Assembly (NCBI GenBank): GCA_004352715.1
Contig: SCFE01000002.1
Location: forward strand, 1,879,624 to 1,943,623
Source: Hofstenia miamia
Lineage: Eukaryota; Xenacoelomorpha; Acoela
Reading direction: 5' to 3'
DNA: 64,000 nucleotides
Under the pieces are notes generated by a model. That model worked only from the letters and a program-made list of their open reading frames with translations. It was not told the DNA's origin and did no database searches. A program made the translations under genes and the position numbers. This document shows, one piece after another, positions 46,181-54,827 of this stretch; the first letter of the stretch is position 1, and every line of letters begins with the position of its first letter.

Positions 46181-47440
46181 ATATTGGTACAGGAGGAAGT
46201 AATCACAACCCACAAAGAAGAAGAAGAAGACACAGAAGTAATACAATTTCAATTAAGTGAGGGCATAAGAATTTTGCTGAATAATTGGAAAATGTGTCAA
46301 ATACAAACAGAAAATGAGCTAACTGCAGAAATCATGATATATGATCAAAAAGGAATAACTACAAAGAAGCTATCAATTCCTTCAAGCTTGTGCATAGTAA
46401 AGAAAGGCAAGGGTGCTATACTGATATTGAATGCAACAAACTACATAGTCAATATAAAAAAGGATGCTCTTAAAATTAAAGGAAAGAAAGTTAAGACAGA
46501 AAAAATGAAGGTAAACAAAACAATTAACATAGTAGAAGAGTATCAAATACTGGAAATCAATGAAGGGGAATACAAGCATCTGAACAATGAAGAAAGGGTA
46601 AAATTGCTAGAAATCCTACAGAAACACGCTAAAATATTCAATTTTGGAGAAATAAGTGTTGGAAAAGCAGTAGGAGAAACACACAAAATTATAACAACTA
46701 CAGAAGAACTGATAAGGCTACAATGCAGAAGAGTACCAAAAAATTTGAAAGAAAATTACAATACTATTCTGAATGAACTGATAGACAATAAGATAATAAG
46801 ACCTAGTGAAAGCCCATATGCAGTGCCAACCATCTTTGTGAAACAAGGAAATAAGTACAGGTTGTGCATAGACTTTTGCAAACTAAATGAGATTACAAAG
46901 AAGGACGCATATCCACTTCCAAGGATAGAAGATATCATATACAAAGCCAGCAAAAGTAAGTACTATACCTGTATTGATTTATGTAAGGCATACTGGCAGG
47001 TGCTGATGGAGCCAAAAGATATTGAGAAGACAGCATTTATAACACCATACAGTCTATTCGAATGGATGTACATGGCTTTCAAATTATGTAATGCCCCAGC
47101 TACCTTTCAAAGGTATGTAACAAAAGTGCTCAAGCAAAATAACAAAAATATCATAAAGGGAGTAAGTGTGTACATAGACGATATTATTATAGCAAGTGAT
47201 GCAATTGAGGAGCATTTGGATAAACTGGATAGAACATTGAAAATTCTCTATAACACAGGTTTGCGTGTAAATGGAAAGAAATGTGAAATTCTAAAAACAC
47301 AAGTAGTATTCTTGGGCAGACAAATTCAGAAAGGCGAGATAAAAATGAAGAACAATGCTAAAGACATGATACAGAACATTAGTAGTCTGAAAACGAAAAA
47401 AGACCTACAGAGGATAATGGGATTTATAAATTATTACTGA
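46118..47440 (+). CDS. Reverse transcriptase of the gypsy element
   Basis: The longest open pol segment, 440 codons. The start is the protease C-terminus (ILGNDFLMNN). RT proper: LQCRRVPKNL, ELIDNKIIRPSESPYAVP, RLCIDFCKLNEITKKDAYPLP (about residues 247-267), YTCIDLCKAYWQV with the first catalytic Asp (about residue 286), FKLCNAPATFQRY, and SVYIDDIIIAS with the Y-I-D-D box at 47171-47182 (residue 352), then FLGRQIQKGEIKM. All three catalytic Asp are present. It ends at a TGA (47438-47440) after IMGFINYY, directly before the RNase H part. The frame is fine but its flanks are broken, so no functional Pol polyprotein could be made. Confidence 0.88.
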   Translation: MILGNDFLMNNKCIIDYTYKTILVQEEVITTHKEEEEDTEVIQFQLSEGIRILLNNWKMCQIQTENELTAEIMIYDQKGITTKKLSIPSSLCIVKKGKGAILILNATNYIVNIKKDALKIKGKKVKTEKMKVNKTINIVEEYQILEINEGEYKHLNNEERVKLLEILQKHAKIFNFGEISVGKAVGETHKIITTTEELIRLQCRRVPKNLKENYNTILNELIDNKIIRPSESPYAVPTIFVKQGNKYRLCIDFCKLNEITKKDAYPLPRIEDIIYKASKSKYYTCIDLCKAYWQVLMEPKDIEKTAFITPYSLFEWMYMAFKLCNAPATFQRYVTKVLKQNNKNIIKGVSVYIDDIIIASDAIEEHLDKLDRTLKILYNTGLRVNGKKCEILKTQVVFLGRQIQKGEIKMKNNAKDMIQNISSLKTKKDLQRIMGFINYY

Positions 47441-47476
47441 TCTTTTATAGTAAATTTAGCCCATAAAACAAGCAAA

Positions 47477-47947
47477 ATGACGGAATTACTAAAGAAAAAT
47501 AAAGTTTTTGAATGGACATGGAGAGAAAAGGAACAGTTGGATAACATAAAAAATGAATTAAGTAAGATGCCATTGTTGAACATGCCAGACTATGATAAAG
47601 AGTTCATTTTGGATTGTGATGCAAGTAACGTCACCATAGGTGCATGTTTGGGACTGATAAAAGATGAAAGGAGGTACCTATACAGTTTTTTAGTAGAAAA
47701 CTTAAACAGAGTGAAGAAAATTATGGATTGACGAAACTGGAAATGTTGTTGCTATTAAAAAATTCTGGTATTTTTTTGACAGTACAAAGTTTTAACGTAA
47801 GAACCAATAATAGTGGACTAGCATGGTTAAAAAAGTTTTTGGGTGATAAATTGTCAATAGTGTTGAGATGGATTGAATATCTTAATGAATTTAACTTCAC
47901 AATAGAAGACTGAAAAGGAACACTACACAAAAATGCAGATTTTTGAA
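47477..47947 (+). pseudogene. RNase H domain (broken)
   Basis: WTWREKEQLDNIKNELSKMP, then FILDCDASNVTIGACL (first RNase H Asp), and after a frame break near 47727 YGLTKLEMLLLLK (the Glu motif), FNVRTNNSGLAWLKKFL (the T-D-x-x-x-L motif with Asp read as Asn), WIEYLNEFNFTIED and TLHKNADF. This is the normal gypsy order. The Asp-to-Asn change and two stops (47729, 47911) inactivate it. Confidence 0.82.
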
Positions 47948-48075
47948 CGGCATTACCAGAATATCAAAGAGATATTGAGAAAATAGACAGCAAAAAGAAA
48001 CAATTTCAATTCTTACCTCATAATGAGCATAGAGAATTACCTGAAATTAACGCAGACAAGAAAGGGAACACAATA

Positions 48076-49353
48076 ATGCCCATAACAATCAAAGAGGAGA
48101 TAACTGAAATTGATATAATTGAAAAACAACAAACAGATATTATTCTCAGAGAGATTATAGAAAAAGTGCTTAATGAGAAATGGATACTGGGAAAAGAAGC
48201 TAATAGTTATTTTCAAAGATACAAATGGAAAGTGAACTATAACAGACTTATATATGTCGAAGGAAAAACACTAAGGATAGCCATTCCTAAGTACTATAAA
48301 AGGGAATTGGTGAGAAAAGTACATGAGAACAGATATATCAGAATAATTCAAACAGAAAAGACGTTTAATGCATGGTTCATAACAATGAGCATTAGACAGA
48401 AAGTGGAGGACATAATTAATAAGTGTACAACATGTCTTATAAACGACAAAAGCCATTTCCCAGTACAGACAGCACCACTGGAGAAAATAATAGTGACCCC
48501 TCCAAATGAGATTTTGCATGTGGATTTGGAAAAATTATCACAAGATGGTGAAGGGTACCAATACATATTAGTGCTAGTATATAATTTTACAAAGTATGCA
48601 TGAAGGATCCCATTAGATTTGACAATGGCAAAAATAGCAGCAGAGAAGATCATTAAAGAATGGATTCTGAAATTTGGACCAATGTAAACAATAGTATCTG
48701 ATAGAGAAGTACAGTTCAAAAGCAAACTATTTGAGGAGATGACTAAATTAATGAAAATTTTAACTGAGAAAACAACAGCATATCACCCACAGGCAAACAG
48801 AGCTATTGAGATATTAAATAGAACTATGATTAAGTTAATAAGAGTTCTAACATCAAGAGTTGGAGGTAGAGATTGGAGAGAAGTCATAGAAATGGTAGAA
48901 TATTTCTATAACACCTCAGTACATTCCACAACAGGAATGACCCCATATAAAGCCATGTATGGAAGAGAAGTGGCAACACTGATATCAATGCAATACCATG
49001 TGTACTCAGAAAAACCAGATAACAAATATATAAGATAGATCAAAGACCAAATTACAGGGATCCATGAAGCAATGTGTCACAACATGAAAAGATCTGTGAT
49101 AAGACAAGAAAGAAACTTTAACAAGAAAATCTACAGGAAACCACACAGGGAAGGGGATAAGGTTTACACATACACTTTAATGAGAACACAAGACGTGAAC
49201 CAAGTAAGGAAGCTAAAAACACAGTGGTCAGGTCCATTCACTATTACACAAACACTACCAAATTATAACTATAAACTTAATGACGGAAGGGTATTACACT
49301 TTCAAAAAAAAATGAGCAACAATAAATATAGAGTAAACAATGCTAAACAATAG
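48076..49353 (+). pseudogene. Integrase (broken by three stops)
   Basis: The zinc-binding N-terminus is partly lost: VRKVHENRYIRI keeps the first His but not the second, while CTTC is intact. The DDE core is complete: EILHVDLEKL (Asp at 48522-48524), IVSDREVQF (Asp about 48699), YHPQANRAIEILNRTM (Glu at 48808-48810), spacing close to D,D35E. Then FYNTSVHSTTGMTPYKAMYG and a C-terminal GPFTITQTLPNYNYKL beta-rich domain. In-frame stops at about 48601 (TGA), 48685 (TAA) and 49036 (TAG). Confidence 0.85.
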
Positions 49354-49582
49354 TGCAGAGTTTAAATTTATACAAGTTGATAACAGCATATATGCCAAGA
49401 GGAATGATTTGGATAGTGTTCATGAAGAAGAATTCCAAGAGGAGTATAGACCTAAGAATGATGAACCTGAAGTTGAAAGAAGAGTAATGCCCCAGAGGGC
49501 AGTGAAAAATAAAACGAAGTATAACCCTGAAATATGGGATATAAGTTTAGTAACTCAATTTAGGAAAAATGAAGAGAACTGA
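49340..49582 (+). pseudogene. Acidic segment following integrase
   Basis: An open frame of 80 codons overlapping the integrase end. Acidic (EEEFQEEYRPKNDEPEVERR), ending KYNPEIWDISLVTQFRKNEEN. It may be the integrase tail or the start of the accessory protein. No known domain. Confidence 0.4.
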
Positions 49583-49639
49583 CACGATGCTCAGATCACT
49601 GATGAAAGCCAGAAGAGTTCGCAGAAGAACTCCACAATC

Positions 49640-50060
49640 CAATCATCAATTAAAGGGCGTGAGGATGGAGGAAAAATCGAATAGCAGTATGAGAAAAACT
49701 AGGTCTCTGCAATCTGATTGTCAATTAAAGGACATGATGATGGAGCATTCAAAACCTAGTAACAAAAGAAAGCAAATTAGAAGATGAGCTCCGCAATCTG
49801 AATACCAATTAAAGGGTATGAGGATGGAGACAGGAACAAAAAGATCACAATCACCCAAATGCCAATTAAAGGGCAGGCAGATAAAAGAGGGCCATCATCA
49901 ATATACTGATTGCAATTAAAGGGCGTGAGGTTGGAAACATCAGAATATGCATACCTCCACTCAACATCCAGCAGTACTTGATGCCAACTAAAGGGCACAG
50001 AGGAAACAGCATCAACTCGTACTTGATGCCAATTAAAGTGCAAAGAGGAAACAGCATCAA
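49640..50060 (+). repeat. Degenerate tandem repeat with CCAATTAAAGGGC core
   Basis: Seven copies of a (C)CAATTAAAGGGC-like core begin at about 49646, 49721, 49805, 49862, 49912, 49983 and 50028. The first three are followed by (G)TGAGGATGGAG-like words and the last two by AGAGGAAACAGCATCAAC. It lies between integrase and the accessory frames. It could be a splice-control or RNA-packaging spacer, or repeat expansion in protein-coding sequence. Confidence 0.7.
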
Positions 50061-50065
50061 CAACC

Positions 50066-50563
50066 ATGAAAGATTGGGATATCCAGCCAGTTAGTGATGA
50101 CTCTGAAATGGATATTTCAGAACGTCCTTCAACAAGTTCGTTCCCAGTGTCAAGAAGTTCAGAAATATTTTCGCACCAGCAACTATCCACAACAACAAAA
50201 TCGTCTAGATCAGAAGAGAGAGAAAGTCAAATGACAAAAATAGGCAAGGAATGTATATATCCATACTTTATTACAAATAGAAGAATGAGATATAATTCAT
50301 TCAATAATTTGTCACCAGAAACAAAACGACTGATCAAACAAAATACATCTACAAAAGGGAATGAAAGCTTAGCAATTCCTATAGTGATAGATAAAAAGAA
50401 TGGCCCAACATGCAATATGATAATTGCCTACATGACAACAATGAAGGAAGAATTCAATCATCCATATTTCAAGAGTACAGTACACATCACATTCGATGAA
50501 CAGTTTACCTTGAAGGATGTACAAAAACTCACACAAAACAGAAAAATAATAAAAGAATGTTGA
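50066..50563 (+). pseudogene. Accessory protein, N-terminal part (gypsy 3' region)
   Basis: A 165-codon frame with a Ser-rich, low-complexity start (ERPSTSSFPVSRSSEIF) and a globular part: NMIIAYMTTMKEEFNHPYF, VHITFDEQFTLKDVQKL. It continues in the next frame (50568) after one stop. No signal peptide or membrane segment, so not envelope-like. The segment V-H-I-T-F-D-E-x-F-T-L followed later by VIYFIKESEIGSKTLQ has the layout of an SGNH-hydrolase domain (G-D-S-x-T-L, then G-x-N-D) but with key residues missing. Function unknown. Confidence 0.5.
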
Positions 50564-50567
50564 ACAA

Positions 50568-51244
50568 GTGATATATTTCATCAAAGAAAGTGAGATTGGC
50601 TCAAAAACCTTGCAGACAAATATAGAGGAAACTTTAAGGATAGCCAAGAAATACAAAACAAAAGTTGTGATCATAGTACCTCAGAACCAAGAACAAATCC
50701 CAGAATTTGTTAAGGAAATGGAAATAAAGCTAGAAAATCTCTTTATTATAGATAGTGGAAAACTGAAAATATCTGATCTCATTAAGATAGATCTACAAAT
50801 AGTGCCTGCTCAAAGAATAAGGGTCGAACTAAAGATAGCAATTGATATGTATTATCAAACAAGAACAATGGAACTGTTTGGAATGGAAAGTAACCTGGAA
50901 GAAACAGGAAACATATTTCTTAAATGCAGCCTAAACCAGACGCCAAAACACTTACAAAAAATAGCACAAGTGTTGAAAGAAATCAAAGCAGAAAAGCCTA
51001 TTCAAGAGGAATGGCCATTAATTAACATAACATCGCCAACAGAAAAATACCACAAATCAGTAGAGGCTGTATTACATGAAACCAGAAGGGCACATGAAAT
51101 GGAAGTAAAGAATAATTTTAAAACATGCATATTCGAAGAAATAAATGCACCAGATATAAGAGCAGGACAGCTATATGGTTGATGGCAATAGCATTAATGA
51201 ATAACAGAAAATTGGTATTACCAATGACAAAAAAAGAGAGATGA
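50568..51244 (+). pseudogene. Accessory protein, second part
   Basis: The frame 50568-51182 starts YFIKESEIGSKTLQTNIEET, then KYKTKVVIIVPQNQEQ (a beta-strand I-V-P of the alpha/beta type), LFIIDSGKLKISDLIKID and AQRIRVELKIAI. After a frame change near 51177 it continues WLMAIALMNNRKLVLPMT to a stop at 51242-51244. It completes the first SGNH-like module; the expected D-x-x-H block would align with D-L-I-K-I-D/L-Q and lacks the His. Inference only. Confidence 0.45.
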
Positions 51245-51247
51245 CAA

Positions 51248-52672
51248 TTGGCTAAGAACAAGAAATATGAGAGAGCCATAGCACTGATACCAATGAATAT
51301 AAAACAATGGATGTTACAAAATGTTGATATGTTGCCATCATCACCAACAAAGAACATGCAGCAGAGATTTGAAAAATACTTTACCAGGTTACATACGCAA
51401 CAACACACACTGGGGAGACCAAGTGTAATCAAACTTGCCAATAAAACTGGTATATGCTCAAGTGAAATTGATATATTAACGGATGAAACAAAGGAATACA
51501 TGTGGGTTGCAACATCAAACACTAAGCTCAGATCTCTAAAGCAACAACCATGGCTGACAACAAGGAAATTAATGAAGAGAGAACACGCAGAAACGTTGGA
51601 AACAATAAAAACAATAGAAGAAAAGAAAGTGCATGAAATCATAACCAGAGAAATAAGAAAATATCTTAAAGACTACCCACAGTGTGCATACACAACAATA
51701 ATCAAGAGATTGGAAATGATGAGAAGAGAAGGACAAAACTGCCCCATTGAAATTATTGAAATGGTCAGTAAAAGTCAGGAGGAGATGCAAATGGAGGACA
51801 TACTGTTACAATCGACAGAAATAGCACTAACCCCAAATACTCAAAGAGTAATTGACAAGGTGAACATGGGAAAATGGGGAGAGCAAGAACTGAGTGAAAT
51901 ATCATGGGTAGACATGGATGATGAAAGATTGCTAGTGGAGATCACAGTAAGAAGGGAACGCACAAATAACATAGTAAAAAGAATATACAGTGAAGTATAT
52001 GAATGTGAAATGAAATCGTTTATTAAGATACTATGTATGGAAGTCTTCACACAAAAAGAGATTGATGAAATGTTGCAACCACAAAATCAGATAGCAGTGG
52101 ATATTGAATGTATTACTTTGAAAATGATAATAAAACCAGAGACAGCACAAAAGTTAATGAAAAATGGTCTAACAAATATATTTTGGGAAAATATCAAGAA
52201 AGCCAAAAATAATTATCTGGCAACCTTTGGAATGGTGACAACAGTGGAAATGCAAGGATCCTACAAAGTGATAGAAGAAAAAACAATGACTACACTATTA
52301 AGATGCATAACACCACCAACGATTTCAATACCAATGCTATTACCAACATGGAGGTTAAAAGATAAAAAGGCTGTGAGAGCATTCTGGCATGAAGAAAACA
52401 CGTACACGAACACTCAACAGGAAGCAGAAAAGATGGTGAATGATGAGAGATATAAGAAATCGAAAAAATTTTTGCTGAAACATAACAACAAAGAAAGGAT
52501 CTATATAGAAGGAGAAGTCACACTGTACGATCTATATAGAGAGGGAGAGGTGATACACAAGCAAATAAACAAGGTCTGGAATGAAATCAAAAAACGAACA
52601 ACAAAAACAGTCATATTGTTCTCAGGAATAAATGATATAGTATGGGGAGAACTAAGGAGTTCACAGTATTGA
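51248..52672 (+). CDS. Accessory protein, large central and C-terminal part
   Basis: The largest accessory frame, 474 codons, same frame as the preceding segment after one TGA. The central 350 residues are charged and helical-looking (REIRKYLKDYPQCAYTTIIK, MGKWGEQELSEISWVDMDDE) and match no family I recognise. The last 70 residues read IYIEGEVTLYDLYREGEVIH and KTVILFSGINDIVWGEL: a strand, then G-I-N-D, the form of SGNH block III. It stops at TGA 52670 and continues in frame at 52685. It lies between integrase and 3' LTR, the usual env position, but shows no signal peptide, transmembrane segment or Cys-rich ectodomain. Confidence 0.5.
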   Translation: MAKNKKYERAIALIPMNIKQWMLQNVDMLPSSPTKNMQQRFEKYFTRLHTQQHTLGRPSVIKLANKTGICSSEIDILTDETKEYMWVATSNTKLRSLKQQPWLTTRKLMKREHAETLETIKTIEEKKVHEIITREIRKYLKDYPQCAYTTIIKRLEMMRREGQNCPIEIIEMVSKSQEEMQMEDILLQSTEIALTPNTQRVIDKVNMGKWGEQELSEISWVDMDDERLLVEITVRRERTNNIVKRIYSEVYECEMKSFIKILCMEVFTQKEIDEMLQPQNQIAVDIECITLKMIIKPETAQKLMKNGLTNIFWENIKKAKNNYLATFGMVTTVEMQGSYKVIEEKTMTTLLRCITPPTISIPMLLPTWRLKDKKAVRAFWHEENTYTNTQQEAEKMVNDERYKKSKKFLLKHNNKERIYIEGEVTLYDLYREGEVIHKQINKVWNEIKKRTTKTVILFSGINDIVWGELRSSQY

Positions 52673-52684
52673 TATTATAATGTC

Positions 52685-53175
52685 ATGAGACGTGTAGAAA
52701 TCATCACAATGATAAGATTAGGAAAGAATGAACCAGAACAAATCACCAAAGAAGAAGTACTGGAAAACATAAGTGCTTTCTATGATGAAGCATCTATATT
52801 GAAATCACTGAGATCAACATATGAATTCTTTTACCTGAATACTGAAATTCATCCTGATTTGGCTCATACAAGTAGAATCAATGCAATAGTGACGTTAATG
52901 ATAGCAATAAAAGGATTACGTTTATACCAGAAGCATTACAACATTTTTAATGAGAAACTGAACGAACTAAGAAGTATGTGCATGATATTGAATTGCTAAA
53001 GAATCCATCATTCTTAAAACATAAAAAGATGTTAACAACTGAAAAACATGTGGTATTGAAGATTACAAAAGAGGAGCAATACAAAAAAGTAAATTGGGAA
53101 ATGACAGAAGCAAATGAAATCATAAAGAAGGCAGCAGAGATGGTTCATGGAGAGAGATTAGTCATCCTTAATTAG
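52685..53175 (+). pseudogene. Accessory protein, C-terminal end
   Basis: In frame with 51248-52672 apart from one stop: RRVEIITMIRLGKNEPEQIT, FFYLNTEIHPDLAHTSRINA. D-L-A-H about 95 residues after G-I-N-D is where SGNH block V (D-x-x-H) would lie, supporting a second SGNH-like module. A frame change near 52980 leads to the end KKAAEMVHGERLVILN at 53175, 6 bases before the polypurine tract. Confidence 0.5.
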
Positions 53176-53180
53176 CTACA

Positions 53181-53192
53181 CTGGAGGGGGAG
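53181..53192 (+). promoter_or_regulatory. Polypurine tract
   Basis: CTGGAGGGGGAG directly before the 3' LTR start TGTGGCATAACCC; the expected priming site for plus-strand DNA synthesis. Confidence 0.8.
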
Positions 53193-54168
53193 TGTGGCAT
53201 AACCCATCAGAAGCCATGTGTGGTCAAAGTGAGAAAAAGATGGAAGTAACTAAGACTAAAATGTAATAATGATTAAATTGTAAAACACATGGTTATGATA
53301 GATTATTTAATTTGTAAAATATTTTGTAATTGTATGGTGGTCCCTGAATACACTTAGCAGTATTCCGGAAAAGCAAGCACACTATAGCCTTTCAAAAGTG
53401 TGGTGCAGCCAGTAGGAATTCTGGAGCAGCCTCACAATCAGCTATTCAATGGCAGTGAGGGCAGTAGCTGTAGATTTCTTGATGTGCTTACAGGTTATGA
53501 ATAGGGATAGGGATTTTTATCCATTAAAGCTTTCCTATCACTCGTTGCTCTTAGATTATTATTATGATTATATTTAAGTTGCTCTACATGTTTATTTATT
53601 TACTATTTATTTTTGTAGTTGACCATCAACTGAATTGTGAACTAACTTTCCTGACCGCATTGATTGTTCACATGTATGGAGGGCTAGCATGTATTACTAT
53701 ATCTGTAGGGCTATTACATGTAAGGAACAGTAACAAGCTAAAACATCACAGTTGCATTATTTCCCTTTATGTATTTAATCATAATAACAAAAACAATCAA
53801 TGCACTAATTATTAAGTTATCACACACACACTATCACTGTGTTAACCATCCACATACTGATTCACCAACTGGTTTCCACTGCGGAGTTCAAGTAAAAGCT
53901 GGAGCTGTTACCAACGACGATGTCTCTGGAAGTGCATAGCACAGCACCAGGTTTTGACCCTGTCTTCCATTTACTACTCTTGATCTAAAGACTCTGTGAT
54001 TAGTTAAGCATTCAGGAAAGCTAATGCAGATTAATTTAGTTAATTAAATACACACTCAATTAGTTAGAGAGAATTAGGAGTCTGTCATACTTTAACCATC
54101 ACATATAACGTGAAAAGTAGTTAGTTACTCTTAGATATCGCCGATAACTGTATTGGCAAGATTCTACA
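53193..54168 (+). repeat. 3' LTR of the gypsy element
   Basis: 976 bp from TGTGGCATAACCC to GGCAAGATTCTACA. TTAAT follows and could be a target duplication, but the 5' partner is lost. It lacks about 290 bp found in the 5' LTR and has about 60 bp (53365-53420) not found there. Confidence 0.85.
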
Positions 54169-54516
54169 TTAATATGACTGGTGAGCTATACTTGAAGGAG
54201 TGTATTAAGCAGCACCTCATGCCATTTATTGAAGAAATAGAAGGTAACATCGTTTGCTGGCCGAATGATGCTTTACCACACTATAACAATTGCGTTCAAG
54301 ATTCATGCATCTAAAAAATATCCGATATATTGCCCAAGAGTAACACCCTCAAAAATCCCAAAACTCCACCCAATCAAGAAATACTGGGGCTTATTGAATA
54401 ATCTCATTTATGCAAATTGTTGCCAGGCAAAATCAAAGTTCAAATTGATTTCACAGATAAAGCCAAAAATTAACCAAGTTAATCAGTATATCAATTGCTT
54501 TTTACAATTTTTTTAA
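54169..54516 (+). pseudogene. Tc1/mariner-superfamily transposase C-terminal relic
   Basis: Conceptual reading: GELYLKECIKQHLMPFIEE, GNIVCWPNDALPHYNN (second catalytic Asp region, W-P-D-x-A-x-x-H-Y), VQDSCI, then in another frame SKIPKLHPIKKYWGLLNNLI (the third-residue block R-P-I-E-x-x-W, with Glu read as Lys) and a Lys-rich end. Two frame changes and the Glu-to-Lys change make it inactive. The gypsy 3' LTR begins immediately to its left, so the LTR element inserted into it. Confidence 0.65.
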
Positions 54517-54539
54517 ATTATCAGTAACATTGCCGCAAT

Positions 54540-54795
54540 TTTTAGTAGTCACTCTTTATTTGCAAAAACATACAACTAAACTACAAACTAAGTATAAATA
54601 TATAATATTTACATTGTATGTGTTTATGTATGTGATGATCTCAGTGTAAAAAATCAGCAATTGTGCTTAGCATGTTTGTGTCTCTGATTGTGTTTGTCAG
54701 TGTAAAAGTACAATTTTTAATTTTTTCCTAAATTTTTTGTATTTTTTTCTAATCTAGTATCATTTACTAAATCATTCCAAATATTATAATAACTA
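54540..54795 (-). pseudogene. LINE 3' end, minus copy
   Basis: In minus sense: IWNDLVNDTRLEKNTK-like, lysine-rich coding end, TGTAAAAGTACACTGACAAACACAATC-like, then 3' UTR with a TGTATGTG-like patch, ending near 54540. Matches 21800-22060. It joins the truncated gypsy gag at about 54800-54880. Confidence 0.65.
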
Positions 54796-54827
54796 TGAAT
54801 AATAATTATTACCAATGTATTATTATG

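Larger units (their letters stand above)
42738..54168 (+). mobile_element. Ty3/gypsy element, about 11.4 kb, with extra 3' coding region
   Basis: Order: 5' LTR (5'-truncated), primer-binding site, gag, protease, RT, RNase H, integrase, a tandem-repeat spacer, long accessory coding region, polypurine tract CTGGAGGGGGAG (53181-53192), 3' LTR. The RT-RNase H-integrase order defines Ty3/gypsy. All genes have stops or frameshifts. At over 11 kb it is long for the family because of about 3.8 kb after integrase. CpG is rare throughout, suggesting age and methylation-type decay. Confidence 0.88.

Noticed and set aside
45364-48725. Minus-strand ORFs opposite gag and pol
   Set aside because: Antisense shadows of the gypsy genes; Phe/Leu/Cys-rich and without motifs.
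49640-50060. CRISPR-like array
   Set aside because: Eukaryotic context, degenerate repeats with irregular spacing inside a retroelement, and no cas genes.
51118-51642. 174-codon minus ORF opposite the accessory region, hydrophobic
   Set aside because: Could suggest a membrane protein, but it mirrors the Lys/Glu-rich plus frame and has no independent support.
50066-53175. Envelope gene in the usual position after integrase
   Set aside because: No signal peptide, fusion-type or transmembrane segment, and no cysteine-rich ectodomain in any of the frames.
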